64,000 bases of DNA. Origin: Ruminococcus flavefaciens (GTDB lineage: Bacteria; Bacillota; Clostridia; Oscillospirales; Ruminococcaceae). Below are positions 8,064-16,763 of this stretch, in pieces (position 1 is the stretch's first letter; every line of letters starts with the position of its first letter). The notes beneath the pieces are model-generated. The model did no database searches and was not told where the DNA came from. It saw only the letters and a program-made list of their open reading frames with translations. The stretch lies in NCBI RefSeq assembly GCF_900119075.1, contig NZ_FPIP01000004.1, forward strand, positions 245,299 through 309,298. The letters run 5' to 3'. Made by a program: the position numbers and the translations under genes.

Positions 8064-8963
8064 TCAGAGCTGAGCGAGCAGCTCTTCGATCTTGGTTTTT
8101 ACTGCCAGTCCGTCTGAGAAAGCTGTGGCTCCTCCTGCGGCGGTACCGAGCTTTAATGCGTATTCATAGTCGCCGTTCTGAGCTCCGGTCAGAAAACCTG
8201 CTACCATGGAATCTCCTGCACCGACTGAGTTTCTGACTTTTCCCTTGCAGACGCCGCAGCGGTGGCATTTACCGTTCTCGTCAATAAGCATAGCTCCGTC
8301 ACCAGCCATTGAGATCAGAACATTTATAGCTCCCATGTCTTTCAGTTTTCGGGCATAGCGCTCTATTTCTTCATCTTCCGAGAGGGTTACTCCGAACATC
8401 TCACCAAGCTCATGATTATTTGGCTTGATGAGGAAGGGCTTGTACTTCAGAACGTTGAGCAGAAGGTCATTTGTGGCGTCAACAACTGTCCTGATCTTTC
8501 TGTCCGAAAGTCTCTGCATGATCCTCTCATAGATGTCCGATGGAAGACTGGAAGGGATACTGCCTGCAAGCACGAGCGTATCACCGTCTGACAGCTTGTC
8601 CAGCTTTACGAAAAGTGCTTCCAGCGCCTCGTTGTCTATGTGCGGCCCCTGACCGTTGAGTTCGGTTTCTTCGCCGGCTTTGATCTTGACATTGATCCGG
8701 GAGTTGCCGGTTTTCAGTCTTACGAAATCTGATTTTATGCCCATTGCCTTGAAACCGTTTTCGATAGCCTCGCCTGTGAAGCCTGCGGTGAAGCCCAGAG
8801 CAATGGACGGTGTACCAAGCTCATTCAGAACTATGGACACATTTATCCCTTTGCCGCCGAAGTACATTTCCTCCGATGATGAACGATTAACTTCGCCAAG
8901 CCTCATTTCAGCTGTGTGTACAACATAGTCGATGGCAGGGTTGAATGTTACAGTGTATACCAA
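8064..8963 (-). CDS. fruK: 1-phosphofructokinase
   Basis: 299 aa PfkB-family sugar kinase that phosphorylates fructose 1-phosphate to fructose 1,6-bisphosphate. Family signatures: TFNPAIDYVV at the N-terminus, FGGKGINVSIVLNELG (substrate-binding GGKG) and VGAGDSMVAGFLTG with the catalytic Asp. The start is TTG (8961-8963), immediately after the fruR stop and 5 bases behind GGAGGTGA; no ATG fits. Operon position between fruR and fruA supports the fructose assignment over tagatose-6-phosphate kinase. Confidence 0.94.
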   Translation of the reverse strand: MVYTVTFNPAIDYVVHTAEMRLGEVNRSSSEEMYFGGKGINVSIVLNELGTPSIALGFTAGFTGEAIENGFKAMGIKSDFVRLKTGNSRINVKIKAGEETELNGQGPHIDNEALEALFVKLDKLSDGDTLVLAGSIPSSLPSDIYERIMQRLSDRKIRTVVDATNDLLLNVLKYKPFLIKPNNHELGEMFGVTLSEDEEIERYARKLKDMGAINVLISMAGDGAMLIDENGKCHRCGVCKGKVRNSVGAGDSMVAGFLTGAQNGDYEYALKLGTAAGGATAFSDGLAVKTKIEELLAQL

Positions 8964-9710
8964 CTACATCACCTCCTTGATATTTGCAGCTGTCAGATAT
9001 TTTTTATCACTGAGTTTATCAGTGATTATTATGACCTTATCAAGATCCGTGAAAGTTACTGAGGTAATCTGATCGAATTTGGAATGATCCGAAAGGATAT
9101 ATGCGTTCATGCTGTGTCTGATCACCTCAGCCTTTATGCTCGCCTCATTTCTGTCGGGAGTGGAAACTCCGGCAGAAAGTGAGATTCCGTTTGCTCCGAT
9201 GAAGCTTTTTGTGAAGTTGTAAGCTTGAAGGCTGCTGACACACTCTGCACCGACGATCGCTTCTGTTGTAAGCTTTATCTCACCGGCTGGGAGGAAAACT
9301 TTGAAGCCTCTTTGTGCAAGCTTTTTTGCGTGAACAAAGGCATTGGTAACAAATGTGACGTTTTTTGCAGAGATATAGTCTATCATTTTTTCAGTTGTTG
9401 TTCCGGCGTCAATGAATACGAAATCACCGTCTTCTATCAGTGAAGCTGCATACTTAGCTATAGCAGTCTTTTCATCATTATAAAGATGAGATTTTTCTTC
9501 AATATTCTGTTCTCCGAAGCTGAATTTGTCAATGCAGGGCATAGCACCGCCATGTATCTTGATAAGCAGTCCGCGTTCTGCAAGGTGATTAAGATCTCTC
9601 CTCACGGTAGATGCAGAAGCACCGAGTAATGAGCAAAGCTCACTGAGCGTAACGGCATTTTTGCCGTCGAGTGCATTAAGTATCATCTGATGTCTTTCTT
9701 CTGTAAGCAA
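8964..9710 (-). CDS. fruR: DeoR-family fructose operon regulator
   Basis: 248 aa. An N-terminal DeoR winged helix-turn-helix (residues about 5-58, with VTLSELCSLLGASASTVRRD and GLLIKIHGGA) is followed by a DeoR sensor domain with FIDAGTTTEKMIDYIS and AECVSSLQ motifs that bind phosphosugars, probably fructose 1-phosphate. The start is TTG behind GGGGATAA. It is the first gene of the operon it presumably controls. Inducer and target are inferred from family and context. Confidence 0.9.
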   Translation of the reverse strand: MLTEERHQMILNALDGKNAVTLSELCSLLGASASTVRRDLNHLAERGLLIKIHGGAMPCIDKFSFGEQNIEEKSHLYNDEKTAIAKYAASLIEDGDFVFIDAGTTTEKMIDYISAKNVTFVTNAFVHAKKLAQRGFKVFLPAGEIKLTTEAIVGAECVSSLQAYNFTKSFIGANGISLSAGVSTPDRNEASIKAEVIRHSMNAYILSDHSKFDQITSVTFTDLDKVIIITDKLSDKKYLTAANIKEVM

Positions 9711-9739
9711 AATTATCCCCGTCCTGAATATTTAATAGT

Positions 9740-9860
9740 ATCATTATCAAACGAACATTTATGAGTGAATGTGAATGAATATGATTGATGTTGATTGAAT
9801 TATATCATCAAGTGTCAAAATAGTCAAGAGAATTCAATCAAAAACATTCATCGGCAGTAA
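9740..9860 (-). promoter_or_regulatory. fru operon promoter with FruR-like repeat operators
   Basis: Minus-strand promoter TTGACT (9822-9827), 17 bases, TATAAT (9799-9804). Both sides carry repeated TGAATG/TGATTGAA units: downstream of -10 at about 9757-9800 (four or five tandem units) and upstream of -35 at about 9831-9852 (ATTCAATC and CATTCAT). The arrangement suits a DeoR repressor that binds two distant operators around the promoter. The repeats are directly visible; FruR binding is inferred. Confidence 0.8.
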
Positions 9861-9960
9861 ATATCTGTGTAGATAAACAACAAATGACTGCACGATTTGT
9901 CTATATTGACTATGGATGATGTTTTCTCAGACGAATTGATGACGGTAATTGACTGTATAA

Positions 9961-10010
9961 AAAGAAAAAGGTTGAACAGCATTATCATATGCGATTCAAC
10001 CTTTTTCTTT
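9961..10010. terminator. Perfect 16-bp hairpin, bidirectional terminator
   Basis: Bases 9961-9976 and 9995-10010 pair perfectly (core AAAGGTTGAA / TTCAACCTTT), with A-rich and T-rich flanks that give a U-tract on both strands. It lies between the fru promoter and the repeat A copy 2. Confidence 0.7.
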
Positions 10011-10020
10011 TACCATTCTG

Positions 10021-10140
10021 GCGGACAGAGAAGGATTCGAATTTTTATAAAGCCTTGTTTCCGCCTATATATAGCCTTTTGTTTTTTTCGTATGGAATAC
10101 TTGTATGGAATGAGTTTTTGACTGGTGCAATACTATTCTT
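10021..10140 (-). repeat. Repeat family A, copy 2 (tRNA-3'-end-like)
   Basis: Read on the minus strand it has GGCTATATATAGGC followed by ATTCGAATCCTTC and TCTGTCCGCCA: a T-loop, T-stem 3' strand, acceptor strand, discriminator G and CCA as in a serine-type tRNA. The 5' part of a tRNA is absent. Homologous to 3808-3905 (minus) and 26183-26250 (plus). Probably an attachment-site footprint. Confidence 0.6.
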
Positions 10141-10261
10141 CTATTTGAATTCAATTTCAACATCATTATCAATAATACAATTGGACTTCTCCAAACACCT
10201 TCAACCATCTCCACAGATATTACGAGCAAAAGTATAATTAAGGAGTCCCCTTTATTTGCAA

Positions 10262-10300
10262 CGTTTCAAATGATAAAAAACCATGTATTTGAAACGCTTT
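10262..10300. terminator. Hairpin followed by T-run
   Basis: CGTTTCAAAT (10262-10271) pairs with ATTTGAAACG (10287-10296) around a 15-base loop, followed by CTTTTT on the plus strand. No intact plus-strand gene ends here, so it probably belonged to a lost gene. Confidence 0.5.
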
Positions 10301-10308
10301 TTGAATGT

Positions 10309-10700
10309 GCCATAAGACTTTAGTCTATTGAAATACAAAAAAAGCATGTCATCTAAGTCGTTTTTAGGCTTTTGAAATATTGCAAATAAAAACGATATCC
10401 TATTGAAAGAGTATGAGCCGGCAAAATGCCGGCTCGCTCCTGTTTATTTAATCTTTCTTTCGTACTCTTTGACCCTGCGATAAAATGTGTTGGCACGCAG
10501 GCCCATCTCTTTCTGAAACCATACCGCCGTTATAGCGCCAGACTTCCACTGCTCGTACAGTTGACCGAACTTTATCCAGTCGATAGGTAAAGGCTGCCGG
10601 CCTTTATATTTACCCTGTGACTTTGCAATAGCGATACTCTCACGCTGACGCTGTAAAGTCTGCTCACGTTCAAGCTCTGAGAGTGCCGCGAAGATAGCGT
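10309..10700 (-). pseudogene. Serine resolvase 3' fragment with its hairpin tail (copy 1)
   Basis: The frame ending at 10444 keeps only the C-terminal part of a resolvase/invertase: IFAALSELEREQTLQRQRE, then KGRQPLPIDWIKFGQLYEQW and the helix-turn-helix ITAVWFQKEMGLRANTFY. The catalytic serine domain is gone; homology stops near 10700, where a tyrosine integrase begins on the other strand. Downstream of the stop a GC hairpin (GAGCCGGC 10415-10422 / GCCGGCTC 10428-10435) and an AT-rich tail to 10309 are almost identical to 44106-44244. Confidence 0.85.
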
Positions 10701-11533
10701 CAAAACAGAATGTGCTTGCTCCGTCAACGCTGAGAGGATACGGCATACTTCGCAGGAACAGATTACAAAGCCTCATGCCGCTTGATGTAAATGCAGTAAA
10801 CAGTTTTACTGTACAGCAGGCGATAAACGAAGACGCTGCAAAGGTGGGTGCAAAAACGATTAAAGAAGGCGTTCATCTTATATGTGCAGCGCTGAAGCTC
10901 TACGACATTAGACCTGTGCTGAGTGTTACATACCCTGCAAGAAAGCCGAAGCTGAAAGAGCTACCCACGGCGGAACAAGTAATGAACATGGTACGTGGTA
11001 CAGATATAGAGCTACCATGTCTGTTGGCAATGTGGTTGTCGCTACGTATGAGTGAGGTCCGTGGATTACAGTTCCGTGACCTAAAAGATAATGTACTTAC
11101 TATATGCCGCAGTAATATTTACTTTGATGGCAGCAACATTGTTCGCGATGTTAATAAGACATACAAGTCGACGAGAAGGCTGACAATACCAGGCTACATA
11201 AAGGATCTCATAAATGCTGTTCCTCATGAAAGAGATGATGATTTTATTGTTCAGATGGAGTATCAGACGCTGCGAAGCAAGTTTTATAAGCTGCTTGCAG
11301 AGTATAACTATCATATGACTTTTCATGATCTCCGTCACTTGTCTGCGAGTGTTATGCTCATGCTTAACATTCCTGACAAGTATGCGATGGAGAGGTGAGG
11401 GTGGTCGACCAATTCTACGCTTAAATCAGTATATCAGCATACGTTCTCAGAGGAGCGTAAGCAGGTCGATAAAAAGATCGACGATTACTTTAACAGGCTG
11501 ATTGAAGGATCAGATAAGGATAAGAATTTTTGA
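10700..11533 (+). pseudogene. Tyrosine recombinase/integrase, 5' truncated, with an in-frame TGA
   Basis: The frame is open from about 10703 (KQNVLAPSTLRGY), which is core-binding-domain sequence, so the arm-binding N-terminus is lost. Catalytic residues visible are Arg in LSLRMSEVRGLQ and His-x-x-Arg in FHDLRHLSASV. A TGA at 11396-11398 follows AMER where GGA (ERGGW) is expected. Beyond it the same frame continues GWSTNSTLKSVYQHTF with the nucleophilic Tyr and ends at 11531-11533. Without readthrough the product lacks the catalytic tyrosine. It is joined at about 10700 to the resolvase fragment. Probably the dead integrase of an integrative element. Confidence 0.85.
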
Positions 11534-11545
11534 ATGTTAATTATT

Positions 11546-11568
11546 GCAGCCTTGCGGCTGCCTTTTTT
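11546..11568 (+). terminator. Intrinsic terminator after the integrase
   Basis: GCAGCC (11546-11551), TTGC loop, GGCTGC (11556-11561), then CTTTTTTT. A clear rho-independent terminator just behind the integrase stop. Confidence 0.85.
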
Positions 11569-11578
11569 TGTTTGAACT

Positions 11579-11815
11579 ATTGACCAAATTGTGAGCGTAT
11601 GTTATAATTGAATCAGCAAAATAGTAATTTTTATTATCACAGTTTTCCTTATGCGTGACAACTGGTAAAGGAGTTGGGGACCTGGATTCTTATGTATTAA
11701 TCAACAATAAATGCTTTGCTTTCTCGCAAAATATGTGTATAATAAAAGCATAGATATCTACGAATTCGGCGGCATTATAGACTGGACCGGTGAAGTAGTC
11801 ACAAGTGAATGATAA
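11579..11815 (+). repeat. Gene-free stretch made of copies of other upstream regions; kinase promoter
   Basis: About 11579-11676 resembles the region before the YbaK-type gene (57008-57105), including ATGTTATAAT and ACAACTGGTAAAGGAGTT, but no YbaK coding follows. About 11700-11755 resembles the GH10 upstream region (59830-59885). The latter contains TTGCTT (11716-11721), 16 bases, TATAAT (11738-11743), a plausible promoter for the kinase/regulator pair at 11921. Bases 11759-11808 contain a short open stretch (GGIIDWTGEVVTSE) that I cannot identify. Confidence 0.55.
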
Positions 11816-11920
11816 ATAATGGAGTGAGCATAGTGAAAAAATTTCTTGTGTGTACATAAAGAATACACATCCTTTTTTTATAATCATATCAGATTCTAAG
11901 ATATGAAAGGGAGTATTAAA

Positions 11921-13600
11921 ATGAAAAAGGATTATATCAGATTAATAGCTATTATAACTTCACTTATTCTTTTGGCGTTTGTTATTATAGAAGGACTATA
12001 TACATATGTGACAGCCACAAAGATAATGAATGAGAAAATGGCACTGGCAGAGAATCATGCGTTGAAGTTGTCATCAATTGCGCGGGTAGATAATACTGAT
12101 AATATAATCCATATGGCTTATTATGAATTTAAACTGCAATCACAGTATTGTAGAAATGACGATATCGGCTTTTACGGAATGATAAAGCTCGATGACGGTA
12201 AAGTAGTAGAGTCAGGCGATTTTGTTGAAGTAATGTCTGTTTCAAAGGATAACTCCAATAAATTTGATTACAGGTATTTTCCTGTAAGCTCTGATTTCAA
12301 GCGTGAAAATGCATTTATCTCATATTTTGATATTGATGCAATGTGTGACGATAATTTCATATTCAACGGAAAATTTTCCTATCATGAACAAGATCCCAAG
12401 AATTTTTCGAAGTATAATACTTTTGAGTATACCATAGGCGACAACGAATTGGCTTCTATAGAGAACGCTGTTCCGGTATCAGAATGGCAGGGTGATAACA
12501 ACCTTCACGCTGAGTACTATAAAATGGCCCAAACAAAGTACGAAGCCAAGCTTGACAAACAGGCAAAGAAGCAGCTTGCAGAAGTGCGCAGCAAGATAGA
12601 CAAGGGCTATGTGTTCAAGATATATCAGGATGCCTACACATTCTATTATGTGGGAGAAGTAAGTGATGAAGGCTCAATGCAGAAGAAAATAGACAGTGGC
12701 CAGATTGTAAGCTTTGTTCAGTATAAGCTTGGTACCTCATATTATATAACACATTCCTGCATAAACTCCAGCACTGACAATGCGTTCCTCTGCTATGTTT
12801 TTCACCCGCTGGAGCTTGCTTTCAGGAGCCATATCTTCTTATACATTATGAGCCTTATTGCCTTTATTATAATTGAAGCTTTTGTTATTGTCATGATGAG
12901 AAAGATGTACGGCAATCAAATGAGCTATGAGCTTATGCGGCAGGATCTTACAAGAAGCATCGCTCACGATCTCAAGACTCCTCTTGCCGTAACAAAGGCT
13001 TATACCGAGAACTGGGAGTATATTGACGAGGAGGACAGGCATGAATACGCAGAAAAGCTTAACGCTGAAGTAGATAATATGGTGTCTGTTATCAATAATA
13101 TGCTCAACATGTCTAAGCTTGATTCAGAAAAGGATATAAATCTGGAAGAGGTTGAGCTTTATTCTATGACATCTGAAATATATGAGCGCATGAAGCCTAT
13201 CATAAATGAGCGCGGACTCAATGTCAAGCTTGTAACAGATGTATTGGGCGGAAAATATGTGGCATATGCCGATCCGAAAATGATAAAAATAGCTATTGGC
13301 AATTTTATTACCAATGCCGTAAAATATGCCGAGAGCAGAGTAGCTATAAAGTTCCTCTGCAATGAGAAAAAAATAACATTTATGGTGACAAATGACGGTC
13401 AGTGCATAAGCAAAAAGGACATAAAAAGGATATGGGAGCCCTTCTATAAGGTCGACAAGGCAAGAACTGACAGAATGGGCAGCAGCGGTATGGGGCTTGC
13501 TATAAACAGCAGCATATTACGGCTTCACAAGGCAAAATATAAATGTATAAGCAGCAATAACGAGACATCATTCTGGTTTGAATTGAAAAAGGTGAAATAA
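11921..13600 (+). CDS. Sensor histidine kinase
   Basis: 559 aa from the ATG at 11921, chosen over 11903 because AAAGGGAG lies 5 bases upstream. Membrane segments at about 5-30 and 305-330 enclose a roughly 270-residue extracytoplasmic sensor region with no recognised domain. The dimerisation/phosphoacceptor motif is RSIAHDLKTPLAV with His349. The ATPase domain has N-box NFITNAVKYA, G1-like VTNDGQCISKKD and G2 SSGMGLAI. It is translated one base ahead of the response regulator at 13602 and surely pairs with it. The signal is unknown; the adjacent but separate ABC transporter operon suggests cell-envelope stress or antibiotic sensing as a possibility only. Confidence 0.92.
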   Translation: MKKDYIRLIAIITSLILLAFVIIEGLYTYVTATKIMNEKMALAENHALKLSSIARVDNTDNIIHMAYYEFKLQSQYCRNDDIGFYGMIKLDDGKVVESGDFVEVMSVSKDNSNKFDYRYFPVSSDFKRENAFISYFDIDAMCDDNFIFNGKFSYHEQDPKNFSKYNTFEYTIGDNELASIENAVPVSEWQGDNNLHAEYYKMAQTKYEAKLDKQAKKQLAEVRSKIDKGYVFKIYQDAYTFYYVGEVSDEGSMQKKIDSGQIVSFVQYKLGTSYYITHSCINSSTDNAFLCYVFHPLELAFRSHIFLYIMSLIAFIIIEAFVIVMMRKMYGNQMSYELMRQDLTRSIAHDLKTPLAVTKAYTENWEYIDEEDRHEYAEKLNAEVDNMVSVINNMLNMSKLDSEKDINLEEVELYSMTSEIYERMKPIINERGLNVKLVTDVLGGKYVAYADPKMIKIAIGNFITNAVKYAESRVAIKFLCNEKKITFMVTNDGQCISKKDIKRIWEPFYKVDKARTDRMGSSGMGLAINSSILRLHKAKYKCISSNNETSFWFELKKVK

Positions 13601-13601
13601 A

Positions 13602-14279
13602 ATGGAAGAAAAATACAGAATACTGTTAGCCGAGGACGATAAGGCTCTGTGTGATATAACAGCGCTGTTTTTTCGCAAGAACGGATTTGAGGTGGACACA
13701 GCCGTAAACGGTGATGAAGCCTGCTCCTGTGTCGATAAAAACAGGTATGATATCATTATCCTCGATATAATGATGCCGGGGAAAGACGGTAAGGAGGTGT
13801 GCAGATACATAAGGAAGAAGTATGATGTACCCGTGATATTTCTCACTGCTCTTGGTGAGGAGAATGATATAGTTAATGGTTATGAAGTCGGTGCAGATGA
13901 ATATGTGACGAAGCCTTTTTCAACAAAGCTTCTTCTTGTAAAGGTCAATGCTCTTATTAACAGATATCACGGACTTCTCGTCAAAAACGGCAGAATAGTC
14001 ATAGATGAATTGGAGATAGAGCCTGCAAGAAGGTATGTTACAGTAAATGGCAGGGAAGTGGTCATGGCTCCTAAAGAGTATGAGCTGCTTATGTATTTTA
14101 TTGACAATAAGAACATCGCTCTCAGCAGAGACAAGATACTTGATGCAATCTGGGGCATGGACTACGAAGGCTACGACAGAGCAGTTGATACTCATGTAAA
14201 GAAGCTTCGTGCTGCTCTTGGAAGTGCAAGCCGACATATAGAAACAGTTTTGAAGGTTGGCTATATGTGGAAAAACTAA
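13602..14279 (+). CDS. OmpR-family response regulator
   Basis: 225 aa. Receiver domain at 1-120 with acidic pocket ED (11-12), phospho-Asp55 in IIILDIMMPGKDG, Thr in FLTALGEENDIVNG and Lys in EYVTKPFS. The C-terminal winged helix (about 128-225) shows EYELLMYFIDNKNIALSRD and YDRAVDTHVKKLR. It starts one base after the kinase stop, so the two form one transcript. The terminator at 14323-14345 ends the unit. Targets are not evident. Confidence 0.94.
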   Translation: MEEKYRILLAEDDKALCDITALFFRKNGFEVDTAVNGDEACSCVDKNRYDIIILDIMMPGKDGKEVCRYIRKKYDVPVIFLTALGEENDIVNGYEVGADEYVTKPFSTKLLLVKVNALINRYHGLLVKNGRIVIDELEIEPARRYVTVNGREVVMAPKEYELLMYFIDNKNIALSRDKILDAIWGMDYEGYDRAVDTHVKKLRAALGSASRHIETVLKVGYMWKN

Positions 14280-14322
14280 GACGATGAACATTATATTATT
14301 ACAAATATGCGAGATATATAGT

Positions 14323-14350
14323 AGGTGCCGGTTAAACCGGCACCTTTATA
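14323..14350 (+). terminator. Terminator of the two-component operon
   Basis: AGGTGCCGG (14323-14331) pairs with CCGGCACCT (14337-14345) around TTAAA, followed by TTATAT. Confidence 0.75.
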
Positions 14351-14358
14351 TCTTTTAA

Positions 14359-14545
14359 AGAAGCTTGCATTTCAAGGAAAGCACCGAAATACAAGCTTCT
14401 CTCATTCCTGTAGAAAACGATTTTAAATTCTTTTTTCAGTTTCGTGAGCAGTAAAAACAGGTGTAATGCACACGAAATGCACACGACTGAAAGGCAGTAT
14501 AACGATAAGAAAAGAAGCCAGCTCCCGTAAGGGAGCTGTTGTTCT
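14359..14545 (+). repeat. Repeat family B, copy 1, in the gap before the ABC operon
   Basis: After a hairpin at about 14359-14400 (AAGCTTGCATTTC / GAAATACAAGCTT) comes a block with two TGCACACGA units, GACTGAAAGGCAGTATAACG and a hairpin AGCTCCC-GTAA-GGGAGCT (14520-14537). The same order is found at 18322-18385, 26340-26514 and 32900-33020. Its reading frames are closed. Likely the end of a mobile element. Confidence 0.6.
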
Positions 14546-14626
14546 TTTTGTGCTGTTAATTTAGAATTTGAAGAATATTTACAATGTCTATTCATTAATC
14601 ATTTTCAAAATATTTTTTAAAAACCC

Positions 14627-14679
14627 TTGACAAAGTGTAACGCAGTTGATATAATTGTATAAAAGGTAGTTATACAATT
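14627..14679 (+). promoter_or_regulatory. Consensus promoter with GntR (YtrA-type) operator
   Basis: TTGACA (14627-14632), 17 bases, TATAAT (14650-14655). A perfect 10-bp inverted repeat AATTGTATAA (14653-14662) - 7 bases - TTATACAATT (14670-14679) overlaps the -10 box and the start site. The gene behind it encodes a YtrA-type repressor, so autorepression is the simplest reading. Confidence 0.88.
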
Positions 14680-14738
14680 TAGACTTTGCTGTCCGGAAAG
14701 CAGGTAAAGTTATATAACCACAAGGAGTGTACACTAAA

Positions 14739-15113
14739 ATGAATATCAACATTAGCAACTCATCTGGCGAGCCTATCTATATACAGATAGCAAACCAGAT
14801 AAAGACAATGATACTGGAGGGAAAACTCAAAGAGGGCGAAGCTTTGCCCTCTATGCGAATACTCGCAACTGAGCTTCGTATCAGTTTTATGACAACTAAA
14901 CGCGCATATGAAGAGCTTGAACGTGATGGCTTTATCGAAAGCTACACGGGAAAAGGCTCTTTCGTAAAGGCGCAGAACCTGGAGATCTATCGTGAAGAGC
15001 AGATCAAGCGTATAGAATCCCTGCTCATGGAAGCAGGTGATTCAGCACGCAAGATAGGCGTCACAATGGAGGAACTCCATGAATTGCTCGACCTTGTTAA
15101 CGGAGGGGAATAA
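14739..15113 (+). CDS. GntR-family (YtrA subfamily) transcriptional regulator
   Basis: 124 aa from the ATG at 14739, which has AAGGAG 12 bases upstream; a GTG at 14727 overlaps that site and is less likely. The winged helix-turn-helix (about 8-75) contains EPIYIQIANQIKTMILEGKL, LPSMRILATELRIS and GFIESYTGKGSFV. A short helical C-terminus replaces a ligand-binding domain, as usual for YtrA regulators that control ABC transporters. It is the first gene of a five-gene operon ending at 18353; its stop is one base from the start of the ATPase gene. Confidence 0.9.
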   Translation: MNINISNSSGEPIYIQIANQIKTMILEGKLKEGEALPSMRILATELRISFMTTKRAYEELERDGFIESYTGKGSFVKAQNLEIYREEQIKRIESLLMEAGDSARKIGVTMEELHELLDLVNGGE

Positions 15114-15114
15114 T

Positions 15115-15993
15115 ATGAATGACTATGAAAACGCTGTTGAGATCAAGGGTGTTACTAAAAAATATGACGGCTTTACGCTGGATAATATAAGCTTTGATAT
15201 ACCTAAGGGGTGTATAATGGGCTTTATTGGGCAAAATGGTGCTGGCAAAACTACTACTATTCGCAGTTTGCTCCACATTACCGATATAAATGATGGCGAG
15301 ATCAAACTGCTCGGTCTTGACCATATTAAGGACGAAAATGCAATAAAAAAGCGTATCGCCGTGGTGTTTGACGAGCTGCCGTTTCATGATGTGTTCAATG
15401 CAAAGGATATGGCTAAGATATTCGAAGGTATGTATCCTGAATGGGATAACGATGAATATATGAAATACATTGAGCGTTTTCAGCTGCCACAGAAAAAGAA
15501 GATAGGTCAGTTCTCCAAAGGTATGAAAATGAAATTGCAGATTGCCTGTGCGCTGTCCCATAATGCGGAGCTTCTTGTCATGGACGAGGCAACTACGGGA
15601 CTTGATCCTGTTGTTCGTGACGAGATACTGCACATATTTATGGAGTATCTGCAAAACGGCGAGCGCTCTATCCTGATGTCCTCGCATATTACCTCTGACC
15701 TTGAAAAAATAGCCGATATGGTGACATTCATCGACAAGGGAAAGATCCTGCTGACTGGCTATAAGGACGAGATCATCGAGCAGCACGGTATTCTCAAGTG
15801 CGGTAAGGACAAGCTGAAAGAAATTGACACTGAGGATATCGTCAGCATTCGCACCAACAATTTTGGTGCAGAGGTCATGGTGACTAACCGTGAGAGTGCT
15901 TCCTGCAAATATCGTGACTGCGTGATAGATCCTGCAAGCCTTGATGATCTCATGCTATACTATGTTCATCGTGATGTAAAGGAGTGGTCGTGA
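15115..15993 (+). CDS. ABC transporter ATP-binding protein
   Basis: 292 aa from ATG 15115, behind GGAGGGG. Walker A GQNGAGKT (39-46), degenerate signature GQFSKGMKMKLQIACAL, Walker B ELLVMDEATTGLDP and the switch His in LMSSHITSDLEKIADM. Resembles the YtrB/BcrA type of ATPases. It probably energises the two membrane proteins encoded next; the operon context with a YtrA regulator suggests export of, or defence against, a membrane-active compound. Substrate unknown. Confidence 0.92.
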   Translation: MNDYENAVEIKGVTKKYDGFTLDNISFDIPKGCIMGFIGQNGAGKTTTIRSLLHITDINDGEIKLLGLDHIKDENAIKKRIAVVFDELPFHDVFNAKDMAKIFEGMYPEWDNDEYMKYIERFQLPQKKKIGQFSKGMKMKLQIACALSHNAELLVMDEATTGLDPVVRDEILHIFMEYLQNGERSILMSSHITSDLEKIADMVTFIDKGKILLTGYKDEIIEQHGILKCGKDKLKEIDTEDIVSIRTNNFGAEVMVTNRESASCKYRDCVIDPASLDDLMLYYVHRDVKEWS

Positions 15994-16763
15994 TGAAACT
16001 ATACAGATCGCTGATATATCGTGAATTAATGTTGACACGCAAACGATTTATTCTTATGCTGATACTGTTTCTGCTGCTGGCGTTACTGATGATGACTCCA
16101 CTTATACTCGTCTTTATCTTCAAACCTGTCGAAGGTGAGGAATCGCCTTTAGAAATGATACCTCTTTTTGTGGGAATAGTAGCACTGACAGGCGGATTTA
16201 TGGCAGGCACGAATAACGGCTTACAGAAAGCGGACATCAGTTCGGGGTGGAAGAGATATTCCTTTGTTCTGCCGCCGACAGCAAAACAGCAGGCTCTGTC
16301 CGATCTTCTGACGAAGCTATGCTATATTCTGTTCTTCGGACTGTTATCATGGGCTTTTGAATTTGTATACACTGCAGCAGCGGATTATTCCAATTTCGGT
16401 ATCATGCTGTATATTTATATGCTGAATATTTATCTCGGCGCTGTCTGTGCCGTGATGCTGGTCGATATTGCTTACAGCTATATCATGATGTACGCAAAGG
16501 ATAAAAACCAATTGAAGCTGATAAGCGTACTTGCTTTTGTCGGTGCAGGATTTGTATTCAGAGTATTTGGCTTGTTTCCCGGTATGAATAAAGCTGGGAA
16601 GCCTGCTGAGGACGATGCTATGATCTCGGAAGAAGCGGTCAACAAATTTGAAACTATTCTGTGTTCTGGGAAAACAACGCTTTGCATATTAGCCGTTTTT
16701 GTTGTTTTATGTGTATTATTCTTCCTTGCGATGTGGAGGTCCCATGAAAGGAGAGAGCCGTAA
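15993..16763 (+). CDS. ABC-2 type transporter membrane protein
   Basis: 256 aa from the ATG at 15993, which overlaps the ATPase stop (TGATG); upstream GTG codons in frame are less likely. About six hydrophobic segments, the first being LMLILFLLLALLMMTPLILV. Charged N-terminus YRSLIYRELMLTRKRF is typical of YtrC-like permeases. No sequence motif defines substrate. Its stop overlaps the start of the next gene, implying translational coupling and a heteromeric permease. Confidence 0.8.
   Translation: MKLYRSLIYRELMLTRKRFILMLILFLLLALLMMTPLILVFIFKPVEGEESPLEMIPLFVGIVALTGGFMAGTNNGLQKADISSGWKRYSFVLPPTAKQQALSDLLTKLCYILFFGLLSWAFEFVYTAAADYSNFGIMLYIYMLNIYLGAVCAVMLVDIAYSYIMMYAKDKNQLKLISVLAFVGAGFVFRVFGLFPGMNKAGKPAEDDAMISEEAVNKFETILCSGKTTLCILAVFVVLCVLFFLAMWRSHERREP

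Noticed and set aside
10021..10045. tRNA-Ser gene
   Set aside because: Only the 3' T-loop/acceptor part is present; the 5' acceptor strand, D-arm and anticodon arm are absent here and at the other two copies.
14437..14545. CRISPR array suggested by repeated TGCACACGA
   Set aside because: Units are 8-9 bases, spacing is irregular, unit number is at most three and no cas genes are present.
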